64,000 nucleotides of DNA from Butyricicoccus pullicaecorum (GCA_018366035.1 JAGZIW010000012.1:1-64000); one strand, 5' to 3'; positions 7,570 to 16,715 are shown, counted from the first letter of the stretch. Translations and numbers: made by a program. Notes: a model not told the origin generated them from the letters alone.

Positions 7570-8334
7570 ATGTACAATACACTGGAAAAGGCATTGCGGA
7601 AAATCCGGAAAAAGGAGCAGAAATATTTGGAAAAGTTTCAATCTGGTAAAGGGTTGGCAAATAAGATTGCTGTTCCGCAAAAGGCGCAGGAGGCTTTGAC
7701 TGCTGCATTTGCACGAGGATTGGATTTGGTGTTCAAAAAAGGAGATGGATTGATTCGCCGCGGAATTCCCGAGACAGAGATGATACAGGCATTTTGTGAA
7801 CAGGATAACAAGGTGAGACAAAAGCTGCGTGCAGGGCAGATTCGTGCACTTGGCGCACAGGCGCGTCAGGTGCGGCGGCGAGGTTCTGGCGTTTCACTTG
7901 CGGAGGGGATAGGTTTGGGGGCACTTGGCGTTGGACTGCCGGATATTCCGCTCTTTTTGGGGGGACTGCTGCGTGGGATTTACCAAATCGCGCTGTCCTA
8001 TGGTGTAGATGTGCGGGAGGATACCGAACAGATATATCTCATGCTGCTGTTGGCTTGTGCGGGTGCGCCGCAGCAGGAACGGCAGGAGCGGCTGGATCTG
8101 TTGGCGCGAGAGATACAGGCAGGGTGCGAAATACATGAACATTTGGAGCTTGTACAGAGAGAAGCGGCAGAAAGCTTGGCACAGGGAATGTTGGCTGCAA
8201 AGTTCATACAGGGATTACCGATTGTGGGAGTCGCCGGCGGGATCTATAACCTTCCCCTCTATCGCCGGATAACTGGTTATGCCATGCTGGAATATCAAAA
8301 ACGATATCTTTGGGGATTGCCTGCACGAAAATGA
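7570..8334 (+). CDS. EcsC-family protein
   Basis: Product of 254 aa resembling the EcsC protein family, whose biochemical role is unclear. It has a charged N-terminal helix rich in Lys, a Gly-rich hydrophobic segment (IGLGALGVGLPDIPLF, about 117-132) and a second near the C-terminus (GLPIVGVAGGIYNLPLYRR), typical of the family. ATG 7570 follows GGAAGGAG; an upstream in-frame ATG at 7504 has no ribosome site. It stands between two terminators or promoters, so it is probably a single-gene unit. Confidence 0.75.
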   Translation: MYNTLEKALRKIRKKEQKYLEKFQSGKGLANKIAVPQKAQEALTAAFARGLDLVFKKGDGLIRRGIPETEMIQAFCEQDNKVRQKLRAGQIRALGAQARQVRRRGSGVSLAEGIGLGALGVGLPDIPLFLGGLLRGIYQIALSYGVDVREDTEQIYLMLLLACAGAPQQERQERLDLLAREIQAGCEIHEHLELVQREAAESLAQGMLAAKFIQGLPIVGVAGGIYNLPLYRRITGYAMLEYQKRYLWGLPARK

Positions 8335-8396
8335 ACAGATAAAGCGGCTGATATCGGAAAAATACTGGATATTTTTGCAAAAATGATATAAAATGC

Positions 8397-8425
8397 TTGA
8401 AAAATACAGCGTAATCGCATAAAAT
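8397..8425 (+). promoter_or_regulatory. Promoter of trmL-degV
   Basis: TTGAAA (8397-8402), 17 nt, TAAAAT (8420-8425), 32 nt before the trmL ATG. Confidence 0.6.
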
Positions 8426-8456
8426 AGGGGGTGTAATAACTATAAAGAGGCGCTTT

Positions 8457-8957
8457 ATGTTTCATATTGTTTTGGTTGAGCCGGAGATCCCACAGAATAC
8501 TGGTAATATTGCGCGTACATGTGCGGTGACGGGTGCGGTGCTGCATCTTGTGGAGCCGCTTGGATTTTCTATTGACGACCGGCAGCTCAAGCGGGCCGGA
8601 TTGGATTATTGGCACTTGTTGGATATTCGTCTTTATCATGATTTAGAGGACTTTTTTAGAAAAAATCCAAATGGAAGATATTTCTATTTGACGACAAAGG
8701 CAACGCACGCTTATACGGAACCCAAATTTCAAGATGGTGACTATTTGATGTTTGGCAAGGAAACCCGCGGACTGCCGGAATCTTTGCTGATTGCAAATCC
8801 AGAGCGCTGTATTCGGATCCCCATGAGAGAGGGTGCACGCAGTATGAATCTGTCAAATGCAGTGGCAGTCACCGTGTTTGAGGCACTTCGACAAACAGAT
8901 TTTGCCGGATTGGCAGAGGCCGGCCGTTTCCCCGCAGAAATGGACGCGGCACACTGA
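8457..8957 (+). CDS. trmL: tRNA (cytidine/uridine-34-2'-O)-methyltransferase
   Basis: SPOUT-class methyltransferase that 2'-O-methylates the wobble base of tRNA-Leu isoacceptors. The 166-residue length and the motifs VEPEIPQNTGNIARTC at the N-terminus, FGKETRGLP near 98 and RIPMREGARSMNLSNAVAV near 120-140 (the knotted SAM site) are diagnostic for TrmL as opposed to longer SpoU/TrmH proteins. An AAAGAGG site precedes the ATG. The degV gene starts 15 nt after the stop. Confidence 0.93.
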   Translation: MFHIVLVEPEIPQNTGNIARTCAVTGAVLHLVEPLGFSIDDRQLKRAGLDYWHLLDIRLYHDLEDFFRKNPNGRYFYLTTKATHAYTEPKFQDGDYLMFGKETRGLPESLLIANPERCIRIPMREGARSMNLSNAVAVTVFEALRQTDFAGLAEAGRFPAEMDAAH

Positions 8958-8972
8958 TACAGGAGGAATGGA

Positions 8973-9854
8973 ATGGAAAAGATCCATATATTTTGTGATT
9001 CGGCGGCAGATATTCCGCGTGAGTTGGTCCAGAAATATGAAATCGATATTGTTCCAGAGAAGATCACACATAATGGAAAGACTTTTCGGGAATTCTATGA
9101 TATGACACCCGAGGAATATTGGGATTTGCTCGAAGCATCTGAAGAAATTCCAACAACAGCACAGATTACTCCGGCAGAGGTCATGGCAAGCTATGAAAAG
9201 GCACTGGCAGATGGGTGCACGCATGTACTGGGGATTATTATGAATGCAGCTGGTTCCGGCGGTTATCAGTCTTGCTGTATTGCGCGTTCCATGTTTTATG
9301 AAGCCTATGGAATGGATATGGAGATTGAGCTGATCGATTCGGAAAGCTATACCTATATTTTTGGGCAGGTCGTTCTGCATGCGTGCGAAATGCGCGATGC
9401 AGGAGACGCATTTTGTGATATTGTACACATTGCGCGTGCGCGGCTCAAGCGCTGCGAGGCTGTACTCGGTGTGTATACGCTCAAACATCTTAAAAAGTCC
9501 GGACGCATTTCCGGTGGTGCAGCTTTTGTTGGGGAGGCACTGGGGCTGAAACCCGTCAGTTTGGTAAAGGCAGGTGCGGTCACTGTAATCGACAAAGCAC
9601 GTGGAGAGAAAAATCTCATTTCCAAGGTGCTTGAGCAGGTAGCGAGGCGCGCTGTACATCCGGAATCCCAGAAAGCAGTTTTACTATATGGAAAAATTGC
9701 ACCTGAAAAAATAGATGAAATGGAGAAAGGTCTGCTTGAGAAAATTGGTTTCGAAGCCGTTGAGCGCAGGCCAATCGGGATATCGGTAATCACGAATACG
9801 GGACCGCAGGCGTTTGCGGTGGCCTATCATGGGGAGCAGCGTGCGCTCGAATGA
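8973..9854 (+). CDS. DegV family fatty-acid-binding protein
   Basis: Soluble protein of 293 aa. It opens with IHIFCDSAADIP and has TTAQITPAEVMASYEK (about 52-67), the two conserved stretches of the DegV fold; family members hold a single fatty acid and some present it to fatty-acid kinase FakA. No fakA is near. The site AGGAGGAATGG overlaps the start region and the gene is coupled to trmL. Confidence 0.88.
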   Translation: MEKIHIFCDSAADIPRELVQKYEIDIVPEKITHNGKTFREFYDMTPEEYWDLLEASEEIPTTAQITPAEVMASYEKALADGCTHVLGIIMNAAGSGGYQSCCIARSMFYEAYGMDMEIELIDSESYTYIFGQVVLHACEMRDAGDAFCDIVHIARARLKRCEAVLGVYTLKHLKKSGRISGGAAFVGEALGLKPVSLVKAGAVTVIDKARGEKNLISKVLEQVARRAVHPESQKAVLLYGKIAPEKIDEMEKGLLEKIGFEAVERRPIGISVITNTGPQAFAVAYHGEQRALE

Positions 9855-9976
9855 TTGCGAACGACCGGAAGGTATGTTTTGGGGAAATCCTTGCGTAATT
9901 TCGGTTGGTTCTGGGCTAAGCCCGCTGGAAAGGTGTAAAGAATTCGAAAAAAACATACTTTTTTTCAGATTTTCTA

Positions 9977-10005
9977 TTGAAACCTGAACAAAAACCAAGT
10001 ATAAT
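9977..10005 (+). promoter_or_regulatory. Promoter of the pgk-tpiA-gpmI-eno run
   Basis: TTGAAA (9977-9982), 17 nt, TATAAT (10000-10005), giving a leader of about 100 nt before pgk. The 259-nt gap before pgk holds nothing else that I can recognise. Confidence 0.65.
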
Positions 10006-10113
10006 TTTGTCTTGGTAGTGGGAACCTGGAAAACAGCAGGGTTCATGCCAGGAATCCACGATATTTCTGTTCATCGGTCTATATTTTTCACCTATTATAA
10101 AGGAGATGCTATT

Positions 10114-11304
10114 ATGGATTACAATAAGAAGAGCGTAGAGGATATCGACGTTTCTGGTAAGAAGGTCATCGTTCGCTGTGACTTCAATGTACCGCAAGAT
10201 GAAAACGGTGCAATCACAGATGACAAGCGTATCGTTGCTGCGCTGCCGACCATCAAGTACCTGCTTGAGCACAATGCGGCTGTTATTCTGTGCTCACATC
10301 TGGGCCGCCCGAAGGGTGAGTTCAAGATGAAGTATTCTCTGGCACCGGTCGCTGCACGTCTGACTGAACTGCTTGGTCAGGAGGTAAAGCTTGCCAAGGA
10401 CGTAATCGGTGAAGATGCAAAGAAAATGGCATCTGAACTGAAGTGCGGTCAGGCAATGCTGCTTGAGAATGTACGTTTCCACAAGGAAGAGGAAAAGAAT
10501 GATCCGGCATTTGCCAAGGAACTGGCAGATATGGCTGAGATCTATGTAAATGATGCATTTGGCACCGCACACCGTGCACATGCAACCACTGCTGGTATTG
10601 CAGATTACCTGCCGGCTGTATGCGGTTTCCTGATCAACAAGGAAATCTCCATCATGGGCAAGGCGCTGGCAAACCCTGTTCGTCCGTTTGTTGCCATTTT
10701 GGGCGGCGCTAAGGTTTCCGATAAAATTGGTGTGATCAATAATCTCATCGAAAAGTGTGATACTATCATTATCGGCGGCGGTATGTCCTACACCTTTATG
10801 AAGGCTATGGGCAAGGAGATCGGTACCTCCCTGTGCGAGGCTGACAAGCTTGACCTTGCAAAGGAGCTCATGGCAAAGGCCGAGGCAAAGGGCGTTAAGC
10901 TGCTTCTGCCGGTAGATACCGTGTGTGCAGACCGCTTTGCAGCAGACGCAACTCCGGTTGTATACGATGCAGGTGCGCTGCCGGCTGATATGATGGGTCT
11001 GGATATTGGACCAAAGACCGTTGCACTGTTCTCTGAGGCCGTTAAGGACGCTGGTACAGTTGTATGGAACGGGCCGATGGGCGTATTTGAATTCGATGCA
11101 TTTGCTGTTGGCACCAAGGCTGTTGCAAAGGCAATTGCAGAATCCAAGGCTGTTTCTATCATTGGCGGCGGCGACTCCGCAGCAGCTGTTGAAAAGCTGG
11201 GATTTGCAGCTGAAATGAGCCATATTTCTACTGGCGGCGGCGCTTCTCTGGAGTTCCTAGAGGGTCTGGAACTGCCGGGTATTGCTTGCCTTGAAGATAA
11301 GTAA
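10114..11304 (+). CDS. pgk: Phosphoglycerate kinase
   Basis: Converts 1,3-bisphosphoglycerate and ADP to 3-phosphoglycerate and ATP. The 396-residue length is standard. Seen are VIVRCDFNVPQ near residue 16, SHLGRPKGE near 60, GGAKVSDKIGV near 197 and the C-terminal GGGDSAAAVEKLG nucleotide loop. ATG 10114 follows AAAGGAG; an upstream open frame is non-homologous leader. Codon use shifts to the strongly biased set shared with tpiA, eno and nifJ, as expected for high expression. Confidence 0.97.
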   Translation: MDYNKKSVEDIDVSGKKVIVRCDFNVPQDENGAITDDKRIVAALPTIKYLLEHNAAVILCSHLGRPKGEFKMKYSLAPVAARLTELLGQEVKLAKDVIGEDAKKMASELKCGQAMLLENVRFHKEEEKNDPAFAKELADMAEIYVNDAFGTAHRAHATTAGIADYLPAVCGFLINKEISIMGKALANPVRPFVAILGGAKVSDKIGVINNLIEKCDTIIIGGGMSYTFMKAMGKEIGTSLCEADKLDLAKELMAKAEAKGVKLLLPVDTVCADRFAADATPVVYDAGALPADMMGLDIGPKTVALFSEAVKDAGTVVWNGPMGVFEFDAFAVGTKAVAKAIAESKAVSIIGGGDSAAAVEKLGFAAEMSHISTGGGASLEFLEGLELPGIACLEDK

Positions 11305-11321
11305 TGTAAATTTGGTATGCT

Positions 11322-11342
11322 CGGGGCGGTATCCTCGCCCCG
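11322..11342 (+). terminator. GC hairpin between pgk and tpiA
   Basis: CGGGGCG/CGCCCCG stem with a 7-nt loop and no T-run. It probably protects or attenuates the pgk message within a longer transcript. Confidence 0.4.
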
Positions 11343-11431
11343 TGTCTACATATAATCCTAGTTTATTGTATGCCATCCGCGATGAAGGGAAAATAGACCA
11401 TTCCGCGGGTGTTGAAAGGGGTATTTGAACA

Positions 11432-12202
11432 ATGAATCGCAGATATCGTAAGACGATCATCGCCGGCAACTGGAAGATGAACAAGACACCGAGCGAGGCG
11501 AAGGCTCTGATTGAGGAGATGAAGCCGCTCCTGTCTAAGACAAAGTGGTGCGAGATGGTATTGTGTGTACCATTCACCGATATCCAGACTGCCGTTAAGG
11601 CTGCAAAGGGCTCTAAGATCGCTATCGGTGCTGAGAATATGCATTTTGAGAAGTCCGGTGCATTCACTGGTGAGATTTCTGCTGATATGCTGAAGGAATT
11701 GGGCGTAAAATATGTTATCATTGGCCATTCTGAGCGCCGTCAGTATTTCAATGAGACCGATGAGACCTGCAACAAGAAGGTTCATGCTGCAATCGAAAAC
11801 GGTCTTCGTCCCATTCTGTGTGTTGGTGAGTCCCTTGCTGAGCGTGAGCAAGATGTTACCACCGAGGTTGTACGCAAGCAGATCAAGATCGCTTTGCAGG
11901 GCGTTGCAGTTGAGGACATTAAGAAGGTTGTAATCGCTTACGAGCCGATTTGGGCAATTGGTACCGGTAAGACGGCTACTTCAGAGCAGGCTGGTGAGGT
12001 TTGTGCAGCAATTCGCGATTGCCTGCGTGAGCTATACGGTGCGCGTGCAGCGCGTGCGATCACCATTCAGTATGGCGGTTCTATGAATGCAAAGAATGCA
12101 GCGGAACTGCTTGCACAGCCTGATGTTGATGGCGGTCTGATTGGTGGAGCTTCCTTGAAGTCTGCGGATTTTGCAGCAATCGTGGAGGCGGCAAATCAGT
12201 AA
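11432..12202 (+). CDS. tpiA: Triosephosphate isomerase
   Basis: Interconverts dihydroxyacetone phosphate and glyceraldehyde 3-phosphate. Signature stretches are IIAGNWKMNK near residue 9 (catalytic Lys), IIGHSERR near 96 (catalytic His) and AYEPIWAIGTGK near 169 (catalytic Glu). Length 256 aa is normal. The gene lies 127 nt after pgk, with GAAAGGGG upstream of the ATG. Confidence 0.97.
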   Translation: MNRRYRKTIIAGNWKMNKTPSEAKALIEEMKPLLSKTKWCEMVLCVPFTDIQTAVKAAKGSKIAIGAENMHFEKSGAFTGEISADMLKELGVKYVIIGHSERRQYFNETDETCNKKVHAAIENGLRPILCVGESLAEREQDVTTEVVRKQIKIALQGVAVEDIKKVVIAYEPIWAIGTGKTATSEQAGEVCAAIRDCLRELYGARAARAITIQYGGSMNAKNAAELLAQPDVDGGLIGGASLKSADFAAIVEAANQ

Positions 12203-12242
12203 TTTCCGCGTGCGGGTCTTTTCCCCGTGCACATTTGTGAGG

Positions 12243-12270
12243 GGGACAACGGACAATCTGTTGTCCCTTT
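12243..12270 (+). terminator. Hairpin between tpiA and gpmI
   Basis: GGGACAAC (12243-12250)/GTTGTCCC (12260-12267) followed by TTT. It may be a partial terminator inside the glycolytic run. Confidence 0.45.
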
Positions 12271-12294
12271 CCTGACTAAGGAGTAAATAAAATA

Positions 12295-13881
12295 ATGGCA
12301 ACCAAAAGAACTACCAAAAAGACAACGACCGCAGCTGCTAAGAAGAATAGCAAGAAGCAGCCGCTGGCACTCATTATTCTCGATGGCTTTGGTTATCGCA
12401 AGGAAACTGCGGGCAATGCCATTGCAATGGCAAAGAAGCCGGTGCTCGACAAGGTGTTCAGTGAGCACCCGCATACTCTGATTGGAGCCTCCGGCATGGA
12501 CGTTGGTCTGCCGGACGGGCAGATGGGCAACTCTGAGGTCGGTCACACCAATATTGGTGCAGGTCGTATTGTATATCAGGAGCTGACTCGTATTACAAAG
12601 TCCATTCAGGACGGCACATTTTTTGAAAATGAGGCATTTCAGCAAGCAGTAGATCAGTGTAAGTGGTTCAATTCCACCCTGCATATCTTCGGGCTGATGT
12701 CTGATGGCGGTGTACATTCCCATATCGATCACATTTGTGCGCTGCTGGACTTGGCAAAGCAAAATGGTCTGACCAAGGTTTGTGTGCACTGCTTCATGGA
12801 CGGCCGTGATACTGCCCCGACTTCGGGTGCCGGCTTTGTGCAGAAGGTTCAGGATAAAATTGATGAACTGGGGATTGGCTGCATTGCAACGGTTTCCGGT
12901 CGTTACTATGCAATGGATCGTGATAAGCGTTGGGAGCGCCTTGAGCGCGCATACGCGGCAATGGTTTACGGTCAGGGTGCACTTCGTCCGAATGCTGTGC
13001 AGGCAATTGAGGAATCCTATGAGAATGGTGTAACCGATGAATTTATTGAACCGTTTGTAGTGACGGAGGGTGCAACCATTCAAAAGGACGATGCAGTGAT
13101 TTTTGCAAACTTCCGTCCAGACCGTGCACGTGAAATCACCCGTGCGCTGGTTGATCCGGATTTTGATGGCTTTGCGCGTGAAAATGGCAATCTGCCAATC
13201 AAATTCATCTGTATGACACAGTATGATGCAACCATGCCGAATGTTACCGTTGCATTTAAGCCGCAGTCTCTGACCAATACCTTTGGTGAGTATATCGCAG
13301 AAAAGGGATTGACGCAGCTGCGCATTGCAGAAACCGAAAAATACGCACATGTTACCTTCTTCTTTAACGGCGGCGTTGAGAGAGAGTATAAAAACGAGGA
13401 ACGTGCACTGATTAAGTCACCTTCTGTTGCAACTTATGATCTCAAGCCTGAAATGTCGGCGGTCGAGGTGACCGATGAGGTCGTGAAGCGTATCGAAGCA
13501 GACAAGTATGATGTGATCATCTTGAACTTCGCAAATTGTGACATGGTAGGGCATACAGGTGTGATTCCGGCGGCTGTTAAGGCAGTAGAAACTGTGGATA
13601 CCTGTGTGGGACGCGTTTTGGACGCCATCACAGCACATGGCGGCTGTGCGCTGATTACCGCAGACCATGGCAATGCCGATCAGATGCTGGAGGAGGACGG
13701 AAAGTCTCCGTTTACTGCACACAGCACCAATCCGGTACCGCTGGCACTGGTTGGGCGCGATGACAGCGTGAAGGCACTGGCTGAGGGCGGTGTTCTGGCT
13801 GATCTTGCACCGACTATGCTCGATCTGCTGGGACTGGCACAGCCGGCTGAGATGACCGGTCACAGCCTGCTGGTAAAATAA
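12295..13881 (+). CDS. gpmI: 2,3-bisphosphoglycerate-independent phosphoglycerate mutase
   Basis: Moves phosphate between C3 and C2 of phosphoglycerate using two Mn ions. The alkaline-phosphatase-like core is clear: LIILDGFGYR, then MGNSEVGHTNIGAGR with the phosphoserine, and late HGNADQM metal ligands. The product is 528 aa, somewhat longer than the usual 505-515, because about 20 residues of Lys/Thr/Ala-rich sequence (MATKRTTKKTTTAAAKKNSK) precede the catalytic domain. The start is supported by AAGGAG; the next in-frame Met lies inside the core, so the tail looks genuine. Confidence 0.95.
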   Translation: MATKRTTKKTTTAAAKKNSKKQPLALIILDGFGYRKETAGNAIAMAKKPVLDKVFSEHPHTLIGASGMDVGLPDGQMGNSEVGHTNIGAGRIVYQELTRITKSIQDGTFFENEAFQQAVDQCKWFNSTLHIFGLMSDGGVHSHIDHICALLDLAKQNGLTKVCVHCFMDGRDTAPTSGAGFVQKVQDKIDELGIGCIATVSGRYYAMDRDKRWERLERAYAAMVYGQGALRPNAVQAIEESYENGVTDEFIEPFVVTEGATIQKDDAVIFANFRPDRAREITRALVDPDFDGFARENGNLPIKFICMTQYDATMPNVTVAFKPQSLTNTFGEYIAEKGLTQLRIAETEKYAHVTFFFNGGVEREYKNEERALIKSPSVATYDLKPEMSAVEVTDEVVKRIEADKYDVIILNFANCDMVGHTGVIPAAVKAVETVDTCVGRVLDAITAHGGCALITADHGNADQMLEEDGKSPFTAHSTNPVPLALVGRDDSVKALAEGGVLADLAPTMLDLLGLAQPAEMTGHSLLVK

Positions 13882-13937
13882 TTATCGGGTAGTATACTTT
13901 TATCATACAACCAAAATTTTTAAGGAGTGTTTATACT

Positions 13938-15248
13938 ATGAAAGGTTACATCGAAATCGTTGACGTAATCGGCCGCGAGATTCTGGACTCCCGTGGCAAT
14001 CCGACCGTTGAGGTTGAGGTATATGTAGAGGCTGATACCGGCGCATTCATGGGCCGTGCAGCTGTTCCGTCCGGTGCATCTACCGGTATTTTTGAGGCTT
14101 GCGAGCTGCGTGACGGCGACAAGGATCGCTATCTGGGCAAGGGCGTTCTCAAGGCTGTTGACGCTGTAAACGGTGAGATTGCTGAGGAGATCATCGGCAT
14201 GAACGCACTTGATCAGCAGGCTATCGACAAGGCTATGATCGATCTGGACGGCACCCCGAACAAGACTAAGCTGGGCGCAAACGCAATTCTGGGCGTATCT
14301 CTGGCAGTTGCAAAGGCAGCAGCTGAGGCTATGGGTCTGCCGCTTTACAACTATATCGGCGGCTGCAATGCAAAGACTCTGCCGGTTCCGATGATGAACA
14401 TTCTCAATGGCGGCGCACATGCAACCAACAACGTAGAGATTCAGGAATTTATGATTATGCCTGTTTCTGCACCTTCCTTCCGTGAGGCTCTGCGCCGCTG
14501 TGCAGAGGTATTCCACACTCTGAAGAAGACGCTGAAGGAGAATGGTACTCCGGCAGCTGGTGTTGGCGACGAGGGTGGCTATGCACCAAACCTCAAGAAG
14601 GACGAGGACGCACTGAAGGTTATCGTACAGGCTGTGGAAGAAGCTGGCTACAAGCCGGGCGAGGACTTCATGATCGCAATTGATGCAGCTTCCTCTGAGT
14701 GGTGGAACGAGGAAGAGGATTGCTACATTCAGCCGAAGTCTGGCAAGAAGATGACTCGCCAGCAGCTGGTTAAGATGTGGAAGGGCTTCGTTGAGAAGTA
14801 TCCGATCATTTCTCTGGAAGACGGTATGGCTGAGGAAGATTGGGAAGGCTGGGATATGCTGACCAAGACTCTGGGCGACAAGATTCAGCTGGTTGGTGAT
14901 GACCTGTTTGTAACCAACACCCAGCGCCTCAAGAAGGGTATCGACATGGGCGTTGCAAACTCTATTCTCATCAAGGTAAACCAGATCGGTTCTCTGACCG
15001 AGACTCTGGACGCAATCCAGATGGCTAACCGTGCTGGCTACACCGCTGTTGTTTCTCACCGTTCCGGCGAGACCGATGACACCACAATTGCGGACATCGC
15101 AGTTGCACTGAATGCTGGTCAGATCAAGACCGGTGCACCGTCCCGTACCGACCGTGTTGCAAAGTACAATCAGCTGCTCCGCATCGAGGAAGAGCTGGGC
15201 GATATTGCAACCTATCCGGGCCGTGCTGCTTGGTTTAACCTCAAGTAA
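13938..15248 (+). CDS. eno: Enolase
   Basis: Dehydrates 2-phosphoglycerate to phosphoenolpyruvate. The 436-residue protein shows DSRGNPTVEVEV at the N-terminus, GDEGGYAP near 213 (catalytic Glu), SLEDGMAEEDW with a metal Asp/Glu, and SHRSGETDD late. AAGGAG precedes the ATG by about 10 nt. It closes the lower-glycolysis run; glyceraldehyde-3-phosphate dehydrogenase is not in the window. Confidence 0.97.
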   Translation: MKGYIEIVDVIGREILDSRGNPTVEVEVYVEADTGAFMGRAAVPSGASTGIFEACELRDGDKDRYLGKGVLKAVDAVNGEIAEEIIGMNALDQQAIDKAMIDLDGTPNKTKLGANAILGVSLAVAKAAAEAMGLPLYNYIGGCNAKTLPVPMMNILNGGAHATNNVEIQEFMIMPVSAPSFREALRRCAEVFHTLKKTLKENGTPAAGVGDEGGYAPNLKKDEDALKVIVQAVEEAGYKPGEDFMIAIDAASSEWWNEEEDCYIQPKSGKKMTRQQLVKMWKGFVEKYPIISLEDGMAEEDWEGWDMLTKTLGDKIQLVGDDLFVTNTQRLKKGIDMGVANSILIKVNQIGSLTETLDAIQMANRAGYTAVVSHRSGETDDTTIADIAVALNAGQIKTGAPSRTDRVAKYNQLLRIEEELGDIATYPGRAAWFNLK

Positions 15249-15292
15249 GCATTTCGCTTGCCCTGTTGGGTGATGCTTTTACGCTGAGATAG

Positions 15293-15332
15293 AAAGTCTC
15301 CTGTATCCTGTTTGGATATGGGAGGCTTTTTT
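15293..15332 (+). terminator. Terminator after eno
   Basis: Hairpin of about 12 bp (CTCCTGTATCC against GGATATGGGAG) followed by six T. It ends the glycolytic transcript. Confidence 0.75.
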
Positions 15333-15549
15333 ATGCTCTGAAAACATAATATGTATAAGATTCGAGTATTTTCAATATCACATCGTTGAAATATAGGAAA
15401 AATCTCCTTGCCATGGAAAATTGTGTATGCTGTCACTACATAGAACGGCATGATAGAAGCAGTGCCGCTTTGCTTTTGCATGAAAACAGATAAAAACAGG
15501 AAAGCACGGTATAAAATTACAGACTTCTCTTAAATTTTACCTGTTTCTA
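15333..15549. other. Intergenic, no gene seen
   Basis: About 215 nt of AT-rich sequence between the eno terminator and the palindromic promoter element. A minus-strand frame at 15212-15481 overlaps the eno end and has no ribosome site, so I do not call it. Confidence 0.5.
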
Positions 15550-15583
15550 TGGTATAATAGTCGCATCAGCGACTATTATACCA
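15550..15583. promoter_or_regulatory. Palindromic promoter element
   Basis: Perfect inverted repeat with 15-nt arms and a 4-nt centre. The outer parts TGGTATAAT and ATTATACCA each contain a -10 box (TATAAT) on opposite strands; the centre AGTCGC-ATCA-GCGACT is itself palindromic. Directly after it comes GATATTTTAC. The same outer arms and downstream GATATTT recur at 54851-54875 without the 16-nt centre. A -35 for the plus strand is weak. Confidence 0.55.
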
Positions 15584-15629
15584 GATATTTTACTTTCAGT
15601 GGATTGGCAAATAAGGAGGCAGACAAGCT

Positions 15630-16571
15630 GTGCGATATAGACATTCATCTTATTATTCTTCCCGTTATCGACACAGACGAATGACATTTGGTGAAGTGAT
15701 TCGTATTATTTTATTGATTTTGATTGTTGGAATGATTGGATTTGGTACCTTTATGGTATATCGTGCAGTACATGCAGAGGTTGTTCTGGCGAACTTAAAA
15801 AAACAGAACGAGGTACTTTCTCAGACGGTTGCACGGTATCAGGCGGTCATGCCAGATCCGGCGCTTACAGGGGCGGCAGAACCGCTGCCGTATCAGACAC
15901 TCTATCCGGAGATGCGGGTCGCACAGACACCGGAGGTGGAGACTGCAAAGCGGGGTACTGTGTTTCTGACCTTTGAGGGTGGTCCTTCGCAACATACGGC
16001 TACTATTTTAGATGCTCTGAAAAAGAGCGGTGCGCATGCAACCTTTTTTGTTACCGGAAAAAATATTGCGGGAAATGAAGCCCTTGTCAAACGTATGGTA
16101 GACGAGGGACATACGATAGGGGTTTCCAGCTATTCTGGTGATTATAAGGCAATTTATCTCTCTCCAGATGCGTTTGTGGAGGATTTCCATCAGGCATATG
16201 AAGCGATATATGCGGCTTGCGGCGTATATCCAACGATTTTTCGCTTTCCGGGCGGTTCTGTGAATCGATACTCACAGAATACCTATCAGCCGATTATTGC
16301 GGAGATGCTGCGGCGTGGTTTTTTATATTATGATTGGAGTGCTTCTGCAAATGATGCAGAAAGTGGAAATCGTACCATTACAGAGGTTACACAGACCGTT
16401 CTGGCAGGTGTACAGAAAACAAAAAATACACCGGTTGTATTGATGCATGACACGGCAGAGGATACAGCGCGCGCAATGGGCAATCTGCTCAGTGAGTTGA
16501 AAAAAGCAGGCTATACCTGTGAAGCATTGAATAATACGGTAAGACCTGTGACATTTGCATATCCGAATTAG
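15630..16571 (+). CDS. Polysaccharide-deacetylase-fold membrane protein, probably catalytically dead
   Basis: Protein of 313 aa: basic N-terminus, one membrane anchor (about 24-44), a short coiled linker and an extracellular NodB-type domain from about 108. The late motifs are normal (RFPGGS, DWSASANDAE, LMHD) but the metal and catalytic positions are not: TFDDGPS is TFEGGPS (Glu116, Gly117) and the HxxxH pair of HSYSH is SSYSG (Ser166, Gly170). Known family enzymes need those Asp and His residues, so a binding or structural role is more likely. Start is GTG 15630 behind AAGGAGG. Confidence 0.82.
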   Translation: MRYRHSSYYSSRYRHRRMTFGEVIRIILLILIVGMIGFGTFMVYRAVHAEVVLANLKKQNEVLSQTVARYQAVMPDPALTGAAEPLPYQTLYPEMRVAQTPEVETAKRGTVFLTFEGGPSQHTATILDALKKSGAHATFFVTGKNIAGNEALVKRMVDEGHTIGVSSYSGDYKAIYLSPDAFVEDFHQAYEAIYAACGVYPTIFRFPGGSVNRYSQNTYQPIIAEMLRRGFLYYDWSASANDAESGNRTITEVTQTVLAGVQKTKNTPVVLMHDTAEDTARAMGNLLSELKKAGYTCEALNNTVRPVTFAYPN

Positions 16572-16603
16572 TCAAAGGGGATTTTTAAATCCTGTAATAT
16601 GAT

Positions 16604-16650
16604 AGAAAAGGCTGGCGCCAGAGTGAATCTCAGGCACCAGCCTTTTCTAT
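16604..16650. terminator. Bidirectional terminator
   Basis: Arms AGAAAAGGCTGG (16604-16615) and CCAGCCTTTTCT (16637-16648) with further inner pairing GCC/GGC and GAG/CTC. It lies between convergent genes and can serve both. Confidence 0.75.
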
Positions 16651-16715
16651 AACATTACATTTAGATATAAAAATACACTGCCAAAAGAGGAGTCTTTGGC
16701 AGTGTATGAGGAATT

